Part shown: positions 35,248 through 46,400 of the stretch, one piece after another
How positions within the stretch are numbered: position 1 is the stretch's first letter
Layout of the letters: each line of letters starts with the position of its first letter
Assembly: GCA_040389165.1 (NCBI GenBank)
Contig: JAZKAK010000006.1
Span: forward strand, 20,763 to 84,762
Source of the DNA: CAIOTO01 sp040389165
GTDB lineage: Bacteria > Pseudomonadota > Alphaproteobacteria > Paracaedibacterales > CAIOTO01
Direction: 5' to 3'
Length of the DNA stretch: 64,000 nucleotides
The notes under the pieces: model-generated
Told to the model about the DNA's origin: nothing
Seen by the model: the letters and a program-made list of their open reading frames with translations, nothing else
Database searches by the model: none
Program-made: the position numbers and the translations under genes

Positions 35248-36033
35248 GTGACTGTGGTGCTTGTAACAGGTGGCGCTAAACGCATTGGTAAAGCTATTGC
35301 TGAGCAATGCGCTGCAAAAGGTCACAATGTTGCCATTCATTATAATTCTTCTGAAGCAGAAGCGTTCGCACTCGCCGATGAATTGTCGTCATTATATCCT
35401 AAGCAGACTATAAAGACATTCCATGCAGATTTCAAAGATGTGTCTACTATTAATAAATTGATGACAGAGGTCATTAATGATTTTGGTTATTGTGATGTTT
35501 TAATTAATAGTGCATCTACGTTTGTGTATGATACGCTCTCAGCGGCGACGCCTGAACTTTGGGATTTCCATGGGGATATAAATGTTAAGGCTCCTTTGTT
35601 CTTGGCAAAGGCATTTGTGAATAGTTTTAAGCTATCACGTTCTCTAAACACTGGGCCATTAACAGGACATATTATTAATATTATTGATCAACGCGTGTGG
35701 AATTTTACACCTTATTTTTTGACGTATTCAATGAGCAAGGCTTCTTTATGGGCAATGACTCAAATACTAGCACTTGAACTAGCTCCATTTATTCGCGTTA
35801 ATGCAATTGGTCCTGGGCCAACGTTGCCGAGTGAACGTCAAACACAAGAGCAGTTTGAAAATAGTATTGAGCAAATACCTTTGAAAATTAAGACGCCACT
35901 CTGTGATTTTGGGAATACAATTGATTTCTTACTTAATGCGTCAAGTATTACAGGGCAAATGATTGCGCTAGATGGTGGACAACATATGGGTTGGGGGTTT
36001 CCAAATGCGGATGCTCCGCGGTATGTTGAATAG
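35248..36033 (+). CDS. short-chain dehydrogenase, FolM/pteridine-reductase-like
   Basis: A 261-residue SDR enzyme. The cofactor motif TGGAKRIGKAIA at residue 7 has the RIG form seen in FolM and pteridine reductase 1; VLINSAS holds the structural Asn, YSMSKAS the catalytic Tyr and Lys, and the PGP segment follows (AIGPGPTLPSE). FolM reduces dihydromonapterin or dihydrofolate. The neighbour folB, 34 bases downstream, supports a pterin role. The start is GTG 35248 with GGGGG seven bases before it. The substrate is inferred. Confidence 0.75.
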   Translation: MTVVLVTGGAKRIGKAIAEQCAAKGHNVAIHYNSSEAEAFALADELSSLYPKQTIKTFHADFKDVSTINKLMTEVINDFGYCDVLINSASTFVYDTLSAATPELWDFHGDINVKAPLFLAKAFVNSFKLSRSLNTGPLTGHIINIIDQRVWNFTPYFLTYSMSKASLWAMTQILALELAPFIRVNAIGPGPTLPSERQTQEQFENSIEQIPLKIKTPLCDFGNTIDFLLNASSITGQMIALDGGQHMGWGFPNADAPRYVE

Positions 36034-36067
36034 ATAAAGTTATATAAAAAAGTAATTAGGAGTTAAT

Positions 36068-36529
36068 ATGCGCAAAGAACCACAACTTATTCGTCTTGAT
36101 TTTGAATCAAATACAGCGAGTCCATCTAAAGCATTATCCCTGGTACCGCAAACATGGAGAATCTTTATCTCGAATCTAACATTAAAAGGGCTTATAGGTA
36201 TTTATCCTGCAGAAAAGATTGAGCCTCAATCAATTAAGATTAGTGTAAGTGCTACTTATCGTGCGAGTGTGCCGCAAAATGAAGCTTCCTCTGAGCATGT
36301 TGTCTGTTATCAACAACTTGTAAAAAATATTGAAAAGTTGATTTATAAACGGCATATTTTATTTGTTGAGAATTTAGCAGAAGAAATTGCAACGTTATGT
36401 CTTGAAGATGCGCGCGTTACCGAAGTCACGGTGCGTGTTGAAAAGCCTGATGCCATAGCAGAAGCGGCAAGTGTTGGCGTTGAAATAGTTAGGCAGCGCG
36501 CACACGAAGCGATTACTTTAATGAATTAG
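36068..36529 (+). CDS. folB: dihydroneopterin aldolase family protein
   Basis: A 153-residue protein whose residues 30-150 fit FolB: WRIFISNLTLKGLIGIYPAEKIEPQ, the CYQQLVKNIEKLI helix, HILFVENLAEEIATLCL and VTVRVEKPDAIAEAASVGVEI. FolB converts dihydroneopterin to hydroxymethyl-dihydropterin in folate synthesis. The usual catalytic pattern is retained (Glu in VENLAEE, Lys in EKPDA). It has about 30 extra N-terminal residues. It is paired with the FolM-like gene and overlaps the convergent yggT stop by four bases. Confidence 0.9.
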   Translation: MRKEPQLIRLDFESNTASPSKALSLVPQTWRIFISNLTLKGLIGIYPAEKIEPQSIKISVSATYRASVPQNEASSEHVVCYQQLVKNIEKLIYKRHILFVENLAEEIATLCLEDARVTEVTVRVEKPDAIAEAASVGVEIVRQRAHEAITLMN

Positions 36530-36825
36530 CCAGCGAAACGAACGGCAATTTGTACAATTACCCCTCTAAGAAAAATGATTGCCAAGACAAGCACTAAAGG
36601 TGACAGATCAATCCCTCCCAAGTCAGGCATAAATCGCCTGATTTGATTTAGGAGCGGCTCAAGAATACGAAATAAAAAATTATGAATTCCATACACAAAT
36701 TTGTTGTATCTATTGATAATGTCAAACGCCTCAAGCCATCCTAATATTATATAGGCAAATAAGAAATAACGGAGCAAATCTAAAACTGCATCAAAGACAT
36801 TGAGTAAAGGCAGCAACAATAACAT
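36526..36825 (-). CDS. YggT family membrane protein
   Basis: A 99-residue protein with two hydrophobic regions (about 10-35 and 70-95) split by the YggT motif: YIILGWLEAFDIINRYNKFVYGIHNFLFRILEPLLNQIRRFMPDLGGIDLSPLVL. The family is poorly characterised and is linked to osmotic tolerance and cell division in some bacteria. It is monocistronic. Confidence 0.9.
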   Translation of the reverse strand: MLLLLPLLNVFDAVLDLLRYFLFAYIILGWLEAFDIINRYNKFVYGIHNFLFRILEPLLNQIRRFMPDLGGIDLSPLVLVLAIIFLRGVIVQIAVRFAG

Positions 36826-36957
36826 GTGTTTATATCAATTCGTAAGCAAACATAACATCACAATAACCAATCTAATAAATTTACACAAGGGTGAGTGCTG
36901 ATTTTACTGAAAATTACATATTATAAGACTATGGATTGCATGGGAGAAAATGATTTG

Positions 36958-38262
36958 CTACCTTACCACTCGCAATTCACTCCATCTGGTCGTATAACGA
37001 GGGCTGCAATGGTTTTGCCTTACACTATAACTGGGATTAATGCCACTTGAGGCCCAAAACAGAGTATTTTTTCCATGCCGCTGATTAAGTGTATCAATTG
37101 CTTGATTCAATTTCTTTGATTGAGTATTTGTTTCTAATGTTCGTTGTGTGGAGCTAAACAAATTCTTCTGCTTCAATGTTCCTTCACCTGCTAAATTTAG
37201 CGCATGAATTCCTGCTGATTGATAGATGTATCCGGGTTGAAAGGCTTTCTTGAGTGCTTGTAAGGCGCCTTTAATCAGCGTTGATGTGTCATTGGTTGGT
37301 GTTTCAAACGTAATTATGGCAATTCCATTGTAAGGCGTGCTTCCTGAATACAGGCTTGTTCTACAAAAAACGGAAAGTGTAGGTGTAAGTAATTTTCGCT
37401 GTCTTAATTGCTCACCCAGACGTGTTGCATGTGCTGATATTGCCTCTGCAATGTCTTTAAATTCTCTCAGTCGAACACCAAAACTACGTGTGACTTGAAT
37501 GCTTTTCTTGTCTGCTTCTTCAGCGCTAAATGAATGACATGAAATACCTTGCAGTTCTCGCACTAAACGTTCACCACTAATCCCCATCACTTTTCGTGCC
37601 CATAGAGGATCTTTTATCGAAAGATCATGTGCGGTATATAGGCCGAGTTTTTTTAGCTTTGGCGTGAGTGCGCGCCCAATACCCCATACATTTGATAGAT
37701 CTGTTGCTTGCAATGCATGTGTGGTCTCATTTTGTGTTGTTAAAATTGCATGCACTTTTTGTTGTTTTTTTGCTGTTCGATTGGCGATTTTTGCCAGTGT
37801 TTTCGTGATTGCAATTCCAATTGTGATAGGAATGCCTATGTATTTTAAGACAGTTTCATAAATAGATTGTGCAAAGTAGGTATGATTATGGATATGCAAG
37901 CGTGATATATCTAGAAATGCTTCGTCGATGGAATAAATATCAACATCAGGTGTAAATTTTTGTAGAATATGCATCATACGATTGCTGAGATCTCCATAGA
38001 GTTCAAAATTACATGATAATATTCTAATGTCATGAGGTTTGAGAAGATGTGAAAAAGTATGTAAGGGTGCACCCATGGCAATGCCTAGCGCTTTTGCTTC
38101 GTTACTACGTGCAATGGCGCAACCGTCATTGCTGGAAAGAACGATGACGGGTTTATTATTGAGTGCAGGGTTAAACACACGTTCGCAACTGACAAAGAAA
38201 TTATTGCCATCAATAAGTGCAAATAGGGTGGGGGTGTTAATTGCGCAAACTGTGAATGACAT
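36958..38262 (-). CDS. umuC: DNA polymerase V catalytic subunit UmuC
   Basis: A 434-residue Y-family translesion polymerase. FALIDGNNFFVSCERVFNP and YSIDEAFLD carry the catalytic acidic residues; WGIGRALTPKLKKLGLYTAHDL is the thumb helix-hairpin-helix; and RSFGVRLREFKDI begins the little finger. The C-terminal UmuC region ends at RWSELRVV. It overlaps umuD by 26 bases, so the two are surely one transcript. UmuC needs processed UmuD and RecA to copy damaged DNA. The length is close to the family norm. Confidence 0.96.
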   Translation of the reverse strand: MSFTVCAINTPTLFALIDGNNFFVSCERVFNPALNNKPVIVLSSNDGCAIARSNEAKALGIAMGAPLHTFSHLLKPHDIRILSCNFELYGDLSNRMMHILQKFTPDVDIYSIDEAFLDISRLHIHNHTYFAQSIYETVLKYIGIPITIGIAITKTLAKIANRTAKKQQKVHAILTTQNETTHALQATDLSNVWGIGRALTPKLKKLGLYTAHDLSIKDPLWARKVMGISGERLVRELQGISCHSFSAEEADKKSIQVTRSFGVRLREFKDIAEAISAHATRLGEQLRQRKLLTPTLSVFCRTSLYSGSTPYNGIAIITFETPTNDTSTLIKGALQALKKAFQPGYIYQSAGIHALNLAGEGTLKQKNLFSSTQRTLETNTQSKKLNQAIDTLNQRHGKNTLFWASSGINPSYSVRQNHCSPRYTTRWSELRVVR

Positions 38263-38917
38263 TGGTAACGACTCCCCAAAGGCTAACGGCCATGTCTCCT
38301 GTCAATTCGATGTTTGAAAATGCGGGATTTTCTGCCTGCAAGATCGTCCTTCCATTGCTATGCACAAGTCGTTTTACCGTTAGATCACCATCAACAGCGG
38401 CAATGACAATATCGTTGCTTTTGGCAATAAGCGATCGATCAACAACTAACAGATCACCATCATTAATGCCAGCATTAAGCATAGATTCACCAGAGGTTCG
38501 CACAAAGAATGTTGCGGGTGCATTTTGCACAAGATGCTTGTTTAAATCCATAGTGAGTCCAAAACTATCATCAGCAGGGGAAGGAAAGCCAGCTGATACG
38601 CTACAGTCATAAAAGGGCATGGCGAGTAGAGCAGGAGAATGTGCAGGCAATGAAATATTAGCAAAAGTATCAGGCTTTAACGATGCTGCGCTGTGATTGT
38701 GCGTGGCAAAGGGAAATGTGAATTGTTGTGATTCAGCGTTTGTCTCTGCATTTTCTGCAATTTTATCGAGCCATGTGGTAAGTGCCACAACATAGCTTTC
38801 TGGCACACGAATTGCCTTGGTAGGTTCTTTAAATTTACCCGAGTTTTGTTTACGTCCAGCACCCTCGCGTCTCCCGCCTGCTGTCGATTTAGTATGTGTA
38901 TTTTTTTCGTTCGTCAT
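38237..38917 (-). CDS. umuD: UmuD-like S24 peptidase with long N-terminal extension
   Basis: A 226-residue LexA-like self-cleaving protein. The cleavage site is Ala109-Gly110 in VSAGFPSPADD; the catalytic Ser145 (SGESM) and Lys182 (TVKRL) lie 35 and 72 residues after that Gly, exactly as in E. coli UmuD. The N-terminus is about 85 residues longer than E. coli UmuD and starts with a basic segment GGRREGAGRK and TKAIRVPESYVVALTTWLDK, which looks like a DNA- or partner-binding region. After cleavage it would form pol V with UmuC. A LexA-like box lies upstream. Confidence 0.92.
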   Translation of the reverse strand: MTNEKNTHTKSTAGGRREGAGRKQNSGKFKEPTKAIRVPESYVVALTTWLDKIAENAETNAESQQFTFPFATHNHSAASLKPDTFANISLPAHSPALLAMPFYDCSVSAGFPSPADDSFGLTMDLNKHLVQNAPATFFVRTSGESMLNAGINDGDLLVVDRSLIAKSNDIVIAAVDGDLTVKRLVHSNGRTILQAENPAFSNIELTGDMAVSLWGVVTNVIHSLRN

Positions 38918-38953
38918 CAGGCTTATCTTTTTTGATTTTTGTACATTAACTGT

Positions 38954-38968
38954 GTTCTATTTTTGTGC
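38954..38968 (-). promoter_or_regulatory. possible LexA box before umuD
   Basis: The plus strand reads GTTC, seven bases, GTGC. The alphaproteobacterial LexA consensus is GTTC-N7-GTTC, so this is one base off. It lies about 40 bases before the umuD start, where SOS control is expected. Confidence 0.4.
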
Positions 38969-39032
38969 AAGAATCAAGTGAAAAATTAAATTTCGATGAT
39001 GGTGAACGATACGAATTCTTAAAAATCCCTTG

Positions 39033-39062
39033 TTGATAAAAACTTAACTGTGCCCCTATACT
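39033..39062 (+). promoter_or_regulatory. probable promoter of the RND efflux operon
   Basis: TTGATA (39033-39038) and TATACT (39057-39062) with an 18-base spacer lie about 30 bases before the adaptor gene. No regulator gene or obvious operator is next to it. Confidence 0.5.
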
Positions 39063-39094
39063 AATGATAGATTGCAAAATGTCATAAATTATCG

Positions 39095-40318
39095 ATGAAA
39101 TTTATTAAAAATTTACACTGCGCACTTCAGCGTTTTTCTAAAAGAGAACAGTGCATTATTTTAGGGGTTAGTGGGATAATTAGTCTTTTTATCATCGCGA
39201 AACTATTCTTTGGTATATCTCACGAAAGTAATCATCATAAAGATGGGAAAAATCAAGTTCCAACTGTCCGTGTCGAATATGTCAAAAAAAGTGATATCCC
39301 CCTATATTTAATGGCACTTGGGACGGTAACACCAACAACAAGTGTTACCATTCGAACGCAAATCAATGGGCAATTACTCCGTGTTTTATTTAAAGAAGGT
39401 CAGCTTGTCAAAAAAGGTGATTTGTTGGCTGAAATCGATTCGCGAACCTACGACGCTCAACTTCTTCAATATGAAGGTCAAATTACAAAAGATAAGGCGC
39501 TTTTAGAGAACGCTCAGCTTGATTTGGAACGCTACAAGAATCTTGTTAAAAAAGAGGCAATATCCAAGCAAATTCTTGATACACAAATGTCACTCGTTCA
39601 TCAATATGAAGGAACTGTAAAGTCAGACCAAGGGCTAATCGACACGGTAAAGCTAAATCAAACGTATTGTAAAATTACTGCTCCGATTGCAGGACGTGTT
39701 GGTTTGCAGCTTATTGATCCAGGAAATTATGTTCAAACAAGTGATAGCCAAGGCATCGTCGTGCTTAATAATATTAATCCAATTTCTGTTGTTTTTTCAT
39801 TACCAGAAGATAATTTACCACAAATATTGCACCACATAGATCGCGTAACACAGTTAAAAGTAGAGGCCTTTGATCGGGGGCAAACTCAACTTCTTGCGAC
39901 GGGCACACTCGAAAGCATTGATAACCAAGTTGATACAACGACAGGTACTGTTAAATTCAGGGCTCAGTTTGATAATCAAAAAAATGAGCTTTTTCCCAAT
40001 CAGTTCGTCAATATTAGACTGCTTGTTGAAACGTTAAAAGATGAGCTCACCATACCCACAGCGGCCATTCAGCAGAACCATAAAGGATCTTTCATTTATA
40101 AGTTAAATAACGATAATACGGTGAGCATGGTATCAATTGTTTTGAAAACAACGAATGGTAATGATTCTGCTATTACTGGCGCTATAATGGCGGGTGAACG
40201 TGTGGTTGTGGATGGAACAGATAAACTTCGGGATGGATCCGTTGTAACGCTTTCCGTGGCAGAGGGTGCGAATACACCTTCTAAGAAAACTGAAATGAGT
40301 CATAAAAAACACGCATGA
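39095..40318 (+). CDS. RND efflux periplasmic adaptor (MdtA-like)
   Basis: A 407-residue membrane-fusion protein. One N-terminal helix (about 20-40) is followed by the barrel-sandwich half VRTQINGQLLRVLFKEGQLVKKGDLLAEIDSR (in part), a coiled hairpin (about 115-190), TYCKITAPIAGRVGLQLIDPGNYV and a beta-barrel ending in ERVVVDGTDKLRDGSVV. It links the inner-membrane pumps to the outer-membrane channel. It overlaps the first permease by four bases. The ribosome site is weak. The substrate range is unknown. Confidence 0.93.
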   Translation: MKFIKNLHCALQRFSKREQCIILGVSGIISLFIIAKLFFGISHESNHHKDGKNQVPTVRVEYVKKSDIPLYLMALGTVTPTTSVTIRTQINGQLLRVLFKEGQLVKKGDLLAEIDSRTYDAQLLQYEGQITKDKALLENAQLDLERYKNLVKKEAISKQILDTQMSLVHQYEGTVKSDQGLIDTVKLNQTYCKITAPIAGRVGLQLIDPGNYVQTSDSQGIVVLNNINPISVVFSLPEDNLPQILHHIDRVTQLKVEAFDRGQTQLLATGTLESIDNQVDTTTGTVKFRAQFDNQKNELFPNQFVNIRLLVETLKDELTIPTAAIQQNHKGSFIYKLNNDNTVSMVSIVLKTTNGNDSAITGAIMAGERVVVDGTDKLRDGSVVTLSVAEGANTPSKKTEMSHKKHA

Positions 40319-43300
40319 ATCCATCTCAACCCTTCATACATAGGCCTGTTGCAACCTCTCTTTTGATGGTAGCGCTCTTACTTGTCGGTTTGCTTGCATT
40401 TCGTTTGTTGCCAATTGCTGCGTTACCTGAAATTGAATATCCAACAATACGGGTTTCTACCTTTTACCCGGGTGCAAACCCAGACGTGATGGCGTCACTG
40501 ATAACGGCGCCTCTTGAAAAACAATTTGGTCAAATGACTGGCTTAAGCCAAATGACATCAACGAGTTCTACTGGGTCATCGTTGATTAATCTTAAATTTA
40601 GCCTCGATATGAATCTTGACGTGGCAGAGCAAGAAGTACAAGCCGCCATTAATGCTGCGAATAGTTACTTGCCAACAAACTTGCCCAATCCACCCATTTA
40701 CAACAAAATTAATCCTGCAGATGCGCCAATTGTAACGCTTGCTTTAACGTCAACTGCATTGCCTTTGACAAAAGTTGAAGATTTTGCTGAAACACGTTTT
40801 ACGCAGCGATTATCTGAATTAAATGGTGTTGGTCTTGTCAGCATTAGTGGTGGTCAGCGCCCATCTGTTCGTATTCAATGCAATCCAACAGCCTTGGCAT
40901 CTTATGGACTTACGCTTGAGGATATTCGCAACACGATTTCAACTGCCAGCACCAATCAACCTAAAGGTAATTTTGATGGTGATCATTTATCATATGCGAT
41001 AAATGCAAATGATCAATTATTGACGAGTGATGCATTTCGTTCTCTTGTCATTGCGTATAAAAATGATGCACCAATTAGGCTTGGTGATATCGCACGTGTT
41101 ACAGACGATGCTGAAGATGTTAAACAAGCAGCTTGGATTAATAATACGCCGGCAATTATCATTAATGTGTATCGTCAGCCGGGTGCCAATGTTATTAAAG
41201 TAGTTGATGATATCAAAGATCTGATACCAAAGTTAAGTGCATCTCTTCCGTCATCCATAGAGGTTGCGATTTTAACGGATCGCACAACTACCATTCGTGC
41301 ATCTGTTGATGATGCTCAATTTGATTTATGTTTATCCGTCATTCTGGTTATTTTGGTTGTGTTTGTGTTTCTCAAAAAACTTGCTGCGACTTTTATTCCA
41401 AGTATTGTCATTCCTTTATCACTTATAGGTACGTTTGCGGTGATGTATTTGCTAGGGTTTAGCATTAATAATTTAACGTTAATGGCACTTACCATTGCAA
41501 CAGGGTTTGTGGTTGATGATGCCATTGTGATGGTTGAAAATATTGCACGGTATATTGAGGAGGGGGAACCACCACTTCAGGCTGCTCTAAAGGGATCGAA
41601 GCAAATTGGATTCACCATTATTTCTCTCACAATTTCACTGATAGCTGTTTTGATACCTTTATTCTTTATGAGCGACCTTATTGGCAGGCTCTTTCGCGAA
41701 TTTGCATTAACACTCACGATTACAATTCTGCTTTCTGCGTTTATATCATTGACGCTAACGCCGATGCTCTGTTCCCGTTTGTTGTCCCGCGATAAAGAAA
41801 AACCTGACACTCATACGTCTGAACATCAGAGTGATTTCTTTACGAGAATCATAGATTTATATAGAATCTCACTGGTCATTGCGCTTAGAAATCAAAAGAT
41901 CGTGTTACTGATAGCAGTGTTTACCCTTTTTCTAACAGGAATTCTTTTTTATACCATTCCTAAAGGATTTTTTCCTATTCAAGATACAAGCTTAATACAG
42001 GGGATTTCAGAAGCTCCTCAATCTATTTCATTTGATGCAATGGCAGCGCGACAGAAAGCACTGGCAGATGCTGTGTTGAAAGATCCAGCCGTTGCAAGTG
42101 TTTCATCGTTTGTGGGTATTGATGGTACAAACATTACATTGAATAGCGGTCGAATTTTGATCAATCTTAAACCATTGAGTGAACGTAAGGTCGATATAGA
42201 AGAGGTTATTAGGCGTATTCAGCACGAGGTTACAGCGGTATCTGGCATTATGCTTTATCTGCAACCTGTTCAAGATTTAACCATTAATGACCGTGTGAGT
42301 CGCAATCAATACCAATATAGTCTGAATTCACCTAACGCTGAAGATATTGCAAAATGGACAGATCTTTTTATCGAAGAACTTCAACGTGATGCAAAATTAA
42401 AAGATATTGCGAGTGATCAGCAAAATCAGGGTCTGAAGAAGGTTATTAAGATTAACCGTGATGCGGCCGCTCGGTTTGGTATAACTACGGCACAAATTGA
42501 TAGCGTTTTATATGATGCGTTTGGGCAGCGTCAAATTCTAACGCTCTTTACACACGTCAATCAGTATCATGTCGTACTTGAAATTTTTCCTGAGCTTCAG
42601 CGCAATCAAAACGCTTTTAACAATATTTACCTAAAATCATCAACAGGCGGAGCTGTTCCTCTAAGTGCCTTTACAGAAATAAGTGATGAAATGGGATCGC
42701 TTGTGATCAATCGTCAGGGGCAATTTCCTGTATCTACGATTTCATTTAATCTTGCGCCGAAGACATCGCTTGGCGAGGCCATCACCGTTGTAAATAATGC
42801 AAAAAATGTTATTGGAATGCCTGATAGTATACATACTCAGTTTGAGGGCGTTGCGAAGACATTTAAGAGTTCTCTTGAGAATGAAGGCTGGCTTATATTG
42901 GCAGCGATTGTTGTTGTGTATATTGTGTTGGGAATTTTGTATGAAAGTTATATTCACCCAGTTACTATCTTATCAACACTGCCTTCGGCTGGCATAGGTG
43001 CACTTGTGGCACTTTTGCTGACAGGGAAGGAATTAAGCATCATCGCACTAATCGGCATTATTTTATTGATCGGCATTGTGAAAAAGAACGCAATTATGAT
43101 GATTGATTTTGCGCTTGATCAAGAGAGATCTCTGGGAAAAAGTCCAGAGGAAGCTATTTTTGAGGCTTGCTTGTTACGTTTTCGCCCGATTTTAATGACA
43201 ACAATGTCGGCGTTGTTGGGTGCAGTTCCACTCGCATTCAGTTCGGGAATAGGGTCAGAATTGAGACAGCCGCTCGGCATTACGTTAATTGGTGGATTAG

Positions 43301-43431
43301 TGCTCAGCCAACTGCTTACGTTGTATACAACACCTGTAATATATCTATCCTTTGATAGATGGTCACGTCAATTCAGAGAACTTTGTAAGAAATGGGGAAA
43401 TACGGGTGACCCGATTGTCGAGTTAACATGA
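40315..43431 (+). CDS. RND multidrug efflux permease (MdtB-like)
   Basis: A 1038-residue inner-membrane pump with twelve helices and two large periplasmic loops. RPVATSLLMVALLLVGLLAFR opens it; the proton-relay region is LTIATGFVVDDAIVMVENI, and GIVKKNAIMMIDFAL lies in the second half. It overlaps both neighbours by four bases and is followed by a second similar permease, the MdtB/MdtC plan in which two different permeases build one trimer. Confidence 0.94.
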   Translation: MNPSQPFIHRPVATSLLMVALLLVGLLAFRLLPIAALPEIEYPTIRVSTFYPGANPDVMASLITAPLEKQFGQMTGLSQMTSTSSTGSSLINLKFSLDMNLDVAEQEVQAAINAANSYLPTNLPNPPIYNKINPADAPIVTLALTSTALPLTKVEDFAETRFTQRLSELNGVGLVSISGGQRPSVRIQCNPTALASYGLTLEDIRNTISTASTNQPKGNFDGDHLSYAINANDQLLTSDAFRSLVIAYKNDAPIRLGDIARVTDDAEDVKQAAWINNTPAIIINVYRQPGANVIKVVDDIKDLIPKLSASLPSSIEVAILTDRTTTIRASVDDAQFDLCLSVILVILVVFVFLKKLAATFIPSIVIPLSLIGTFAVMYLLGFSINNLTLMALTIATGFVVDDAIVMVENIARYIEEGEPPLQAALKGSKQIGFTIISLTISLIAVLIPLFFMSDLIGRLFREFALTLTITILLSAFISLTLTPMLCSRLLSRDKEKPDTHTSEHQSDFFTRIIDLYRISLVIALRNQKIVLLIAVFTLFLTGILFYTIPKGFFPIQDTSLIQGISEAPQSISFDAMAARQKALADAVLKDPAVASVSSFVGIDGTNITLNSGRILINLKPLSERKVDIEEVIRRIQHEVTAVSGIMLYLQPVQDLTINDRVSRNQYQYSLNSPNAEDIAKWTDLFIEELQRDAKLKDIASDQQNQGLKKVIKINRDAAARFGITTAQIDSVLYDAFGQRQILTLFTHVNQYHVVLEIFPELQRNQNAFNNIYLKSSTGGAVPLSAFTEISDEMGSLVINRQGQFPVSTISFNLAPKTSLGEAITVVNNAKNVIGMPDSIHTQFEGVAKTFKSSLENEGWLILAAIVVVYIVLGILYESYIHPVTILSTLPSAGIGALVALLLTGKELSIIALIGIILLIGIVKKNAIMMIDFALDQERSLGKSPEEAIFEACLLRFRPILMTTMSALLGAVPLAFSSGIGSELRQPLGITLIGGLVLSQLLTLYTTPVIYLSFDRWSRQFRELCKKWGNTGDPIVELT

Positions 43432-46400
43432 ATTTTTTTCTGATATTTATTCAACGTCCTGTCGCAACAACATTATTTGCCGTTGGCATTGCACTATCCG
43501 GCATTCTATCATATCAATTGCTACCAGTTGCACCTTTGCCTCAAATTGAATTTCCAACGATTAGTGTTCAATCAACTTTGCCAGGCGCAAGTCCAGAAAT
43601 TATGGCAACGTCTGTGGCCACTCCGTTAGAGCGGCAGCTTGGGCGCATTTCGGGTGTAACTGAAATGACATCTTCCAGTAGTCTTGGCGCAACAAGTATC
43701 ACAATCCAATTTGATTTAAGCCGCGATATAAATGGAGCCGCACGTGATGTACAAGCATCTATTATCGCAGCTAGAAGTCAGCTTCCTAGCGATTTACCAA
43801 GCCAGCCAACCTATCGTATTGTAAACCCAGCTGATTCACCTATTTTAATTATTGCACTTACGTCACCAACATATACTGCCGGTCAAATGTATGATGTTGC
43901 ATCAACCATACTGCAGCAAAAAATATCCCAGATTGATGGTGTAGGGCAGGTTCTGGTTGGCGGCAGTTCTCTGCCCGCTGTTCGGATTGATATCAATCCA
44001 ATGCGACTTAGTCACTATGGACTTAGCTTAGAAGATGTACGCGCTGTTTTAGCAAATTCAAACGTTAATATTCCTAAAGGTCAGTTAAGCACTGAAGATC
44101 ACACCTTTGAAATCAGCACAAATGATCAACTTTTTAAAGCAAAAGATTATGAGTCTATCGTTCTTACATATAAAAATGGCGCGGCGATTCGATTGAACGA
44201 CATTGCCACTGTTACTGATTCAGTCGAAGATATTAGAAACGCTGGCGTTTATAATGGGAAAGAAGCAGTCTTTTTGGTTGTATTTAAACAACCTGGTTCT
44301 AATATTATTGAAACTGTTGATTCTATAGCTCGTTCTTTCGATTATTTGAAATCGACGATTTCGCCTGCTATTGAACTTACAATTGCTATGGATCGTACAA
44401 CAACGATTAGGTCTTCCTTGCATGAAGTTAAACTGACGTTGATTCTTGCAATTCTTCTGGTTGTGCTTGTTATTTATAAATTCTTAGGAAATTTCAGAGC
44501 TGCACTTGTGCCCAGTATAGCTGTGCCTCTATCGTTGGCGGGCACGTTTACTATTATGTACCTTTTGGGGTATAGTCTCGATAATCTATCGTTGATGGCA
44601 TTGACGATTGCAACAGGCTTTGTTGTCGATGACGCTGTCGTTGTGGTTGAAAATATTTCACGGCATCTTGAAGAGGGTAAGAGTGCAATGCAAGCCGCCG
44701 TTCAAGGAACGATGGAGGTCTGTTTTACCGTTATTTCAATGAGCCTGTCACTCATTGCTGTTTTTATTCCCATTCTTTTGATGAATGGCATTGTTGGGCG
44801 TTTATTTAGGGAATTCTCAATCACGCTATCAATTTCGATACTTGTTTCGATGGTTGTATCCTTGACAATTACGCCGATGATGTCAGCGTATTTGCTTGCG
44901 CATACGAAACATTCAAAAAAGAACGCGCCAACTATGGTTGATACATTGAAACAGACGTATGCCAGAACGCTTGCTTCGGTGCTTCATCGTCCGAGATTGA
45001 TGCATATAGCGACGATTGCGACTATTATAGTGAATGTTTTTCTTTTCTGGGCAGTCCCAAAAGGTTTTTTTCCTCAACAAGATACAGGACGTGTCATGGC
45101 AACGATGCAAGCGCAACAAGATGTTTCTTTTTCATTGCTTAAAGAAAAGCTTGAAGCTGTTTGTGACATTGTTAAGAAGGACGCTGGCGTCGCGGGAGTG
45201 TCTGGCATTATTGGCGGAAATTCATCATCAGCAGGTAATTCTGGTCGTTTTTACATAACGCTGAAAAATTTAGAAGATCGAAAAAATACATCTGCTGACG
45301 AAATTATTAATCGATTACGCAAAAAACTAAGAACTATTCCTGGCGCTTCACTTTTTATGAGGTCAGCACAAGATTTGGTGATTGGTGGTCGGCAAAATAA
45401 TGGACAATATCAATATACATTGTCGGCATATGATCTTGACACACTTAATACATGGGCACCACGGCTTCTGGAGGAGTTCTCTAAGTTTCCAGGTGTTGTT
45501 GATATGAATAATGACCAGCTAAATCACGGGTTAGAGGCCTTTATTACGATCGATCGAGACGCAGCGTCACGTTTAGGGATTGCCACGACAACACTTGATA
45601 ACATTTTGTATGATTCGTTTGGTCAGCGGCAAGTATCAACCATGTACACACCTATGAATCAGTATCATGTTGTTATGGAAATTGCTGAAAACTATTCGAA
45701 AAATCCAGATACGTTGGATAATTTTTATATAAAATCAGCAACGAATAAGAATGTTCCATTGTCAGCTTTCTCTAAATTTACTCGGCAAGCGGCGTTACTT
45801 GTTGTTAATCATCATGGCGAATTACCGGCAGCAACGTTGTCCTTTAATCTCTTGCCGGGGTTTTCGTTAGGGTATGCTGTTGATAAAATAAATGCAGCTA
45901 TCCAAAAGATTGGCCTGCCCGAGTCGCGTATTCAAGGTTCATTTCAAGGTACAGCGCAGGCCTTTCAAAGTTCTCTGGAGTCTGAGCCTTATCTGATTTT
46001 GGCGGCGATCCTTGCTGTTTATATTGTTTTGGGTATTTTGTATGAAAGTACAATTCATCCTTTGACTATTTTATCGACGCTTCCATCTGCGGGGGTAGGG
46101 GCACTGTTGGCATTAATATTAACGGGTGGAGAGCTAAACGTAATAGCACTTATTGGCATTTTACTGCTGATCGGTATTGTTAAAAAAAATGCCATTATGA
46201 TTATCGATTTCGCGCTGTATATTCAGCGAACTGAAAATAAATCATCAGTTGATGCTGTATACGAGGCAGCTGTTTTACGCTTCAGGCCGATTATGATGAC
46301 AACGATGGCGGCATTACTCAGCGCCTTACCGCTCGCCTTTGGGCATGGCGTTGGGGCAGAGTTGAGGCAACCAATGGGAATTGCAATTGTAGGTGGCCTT

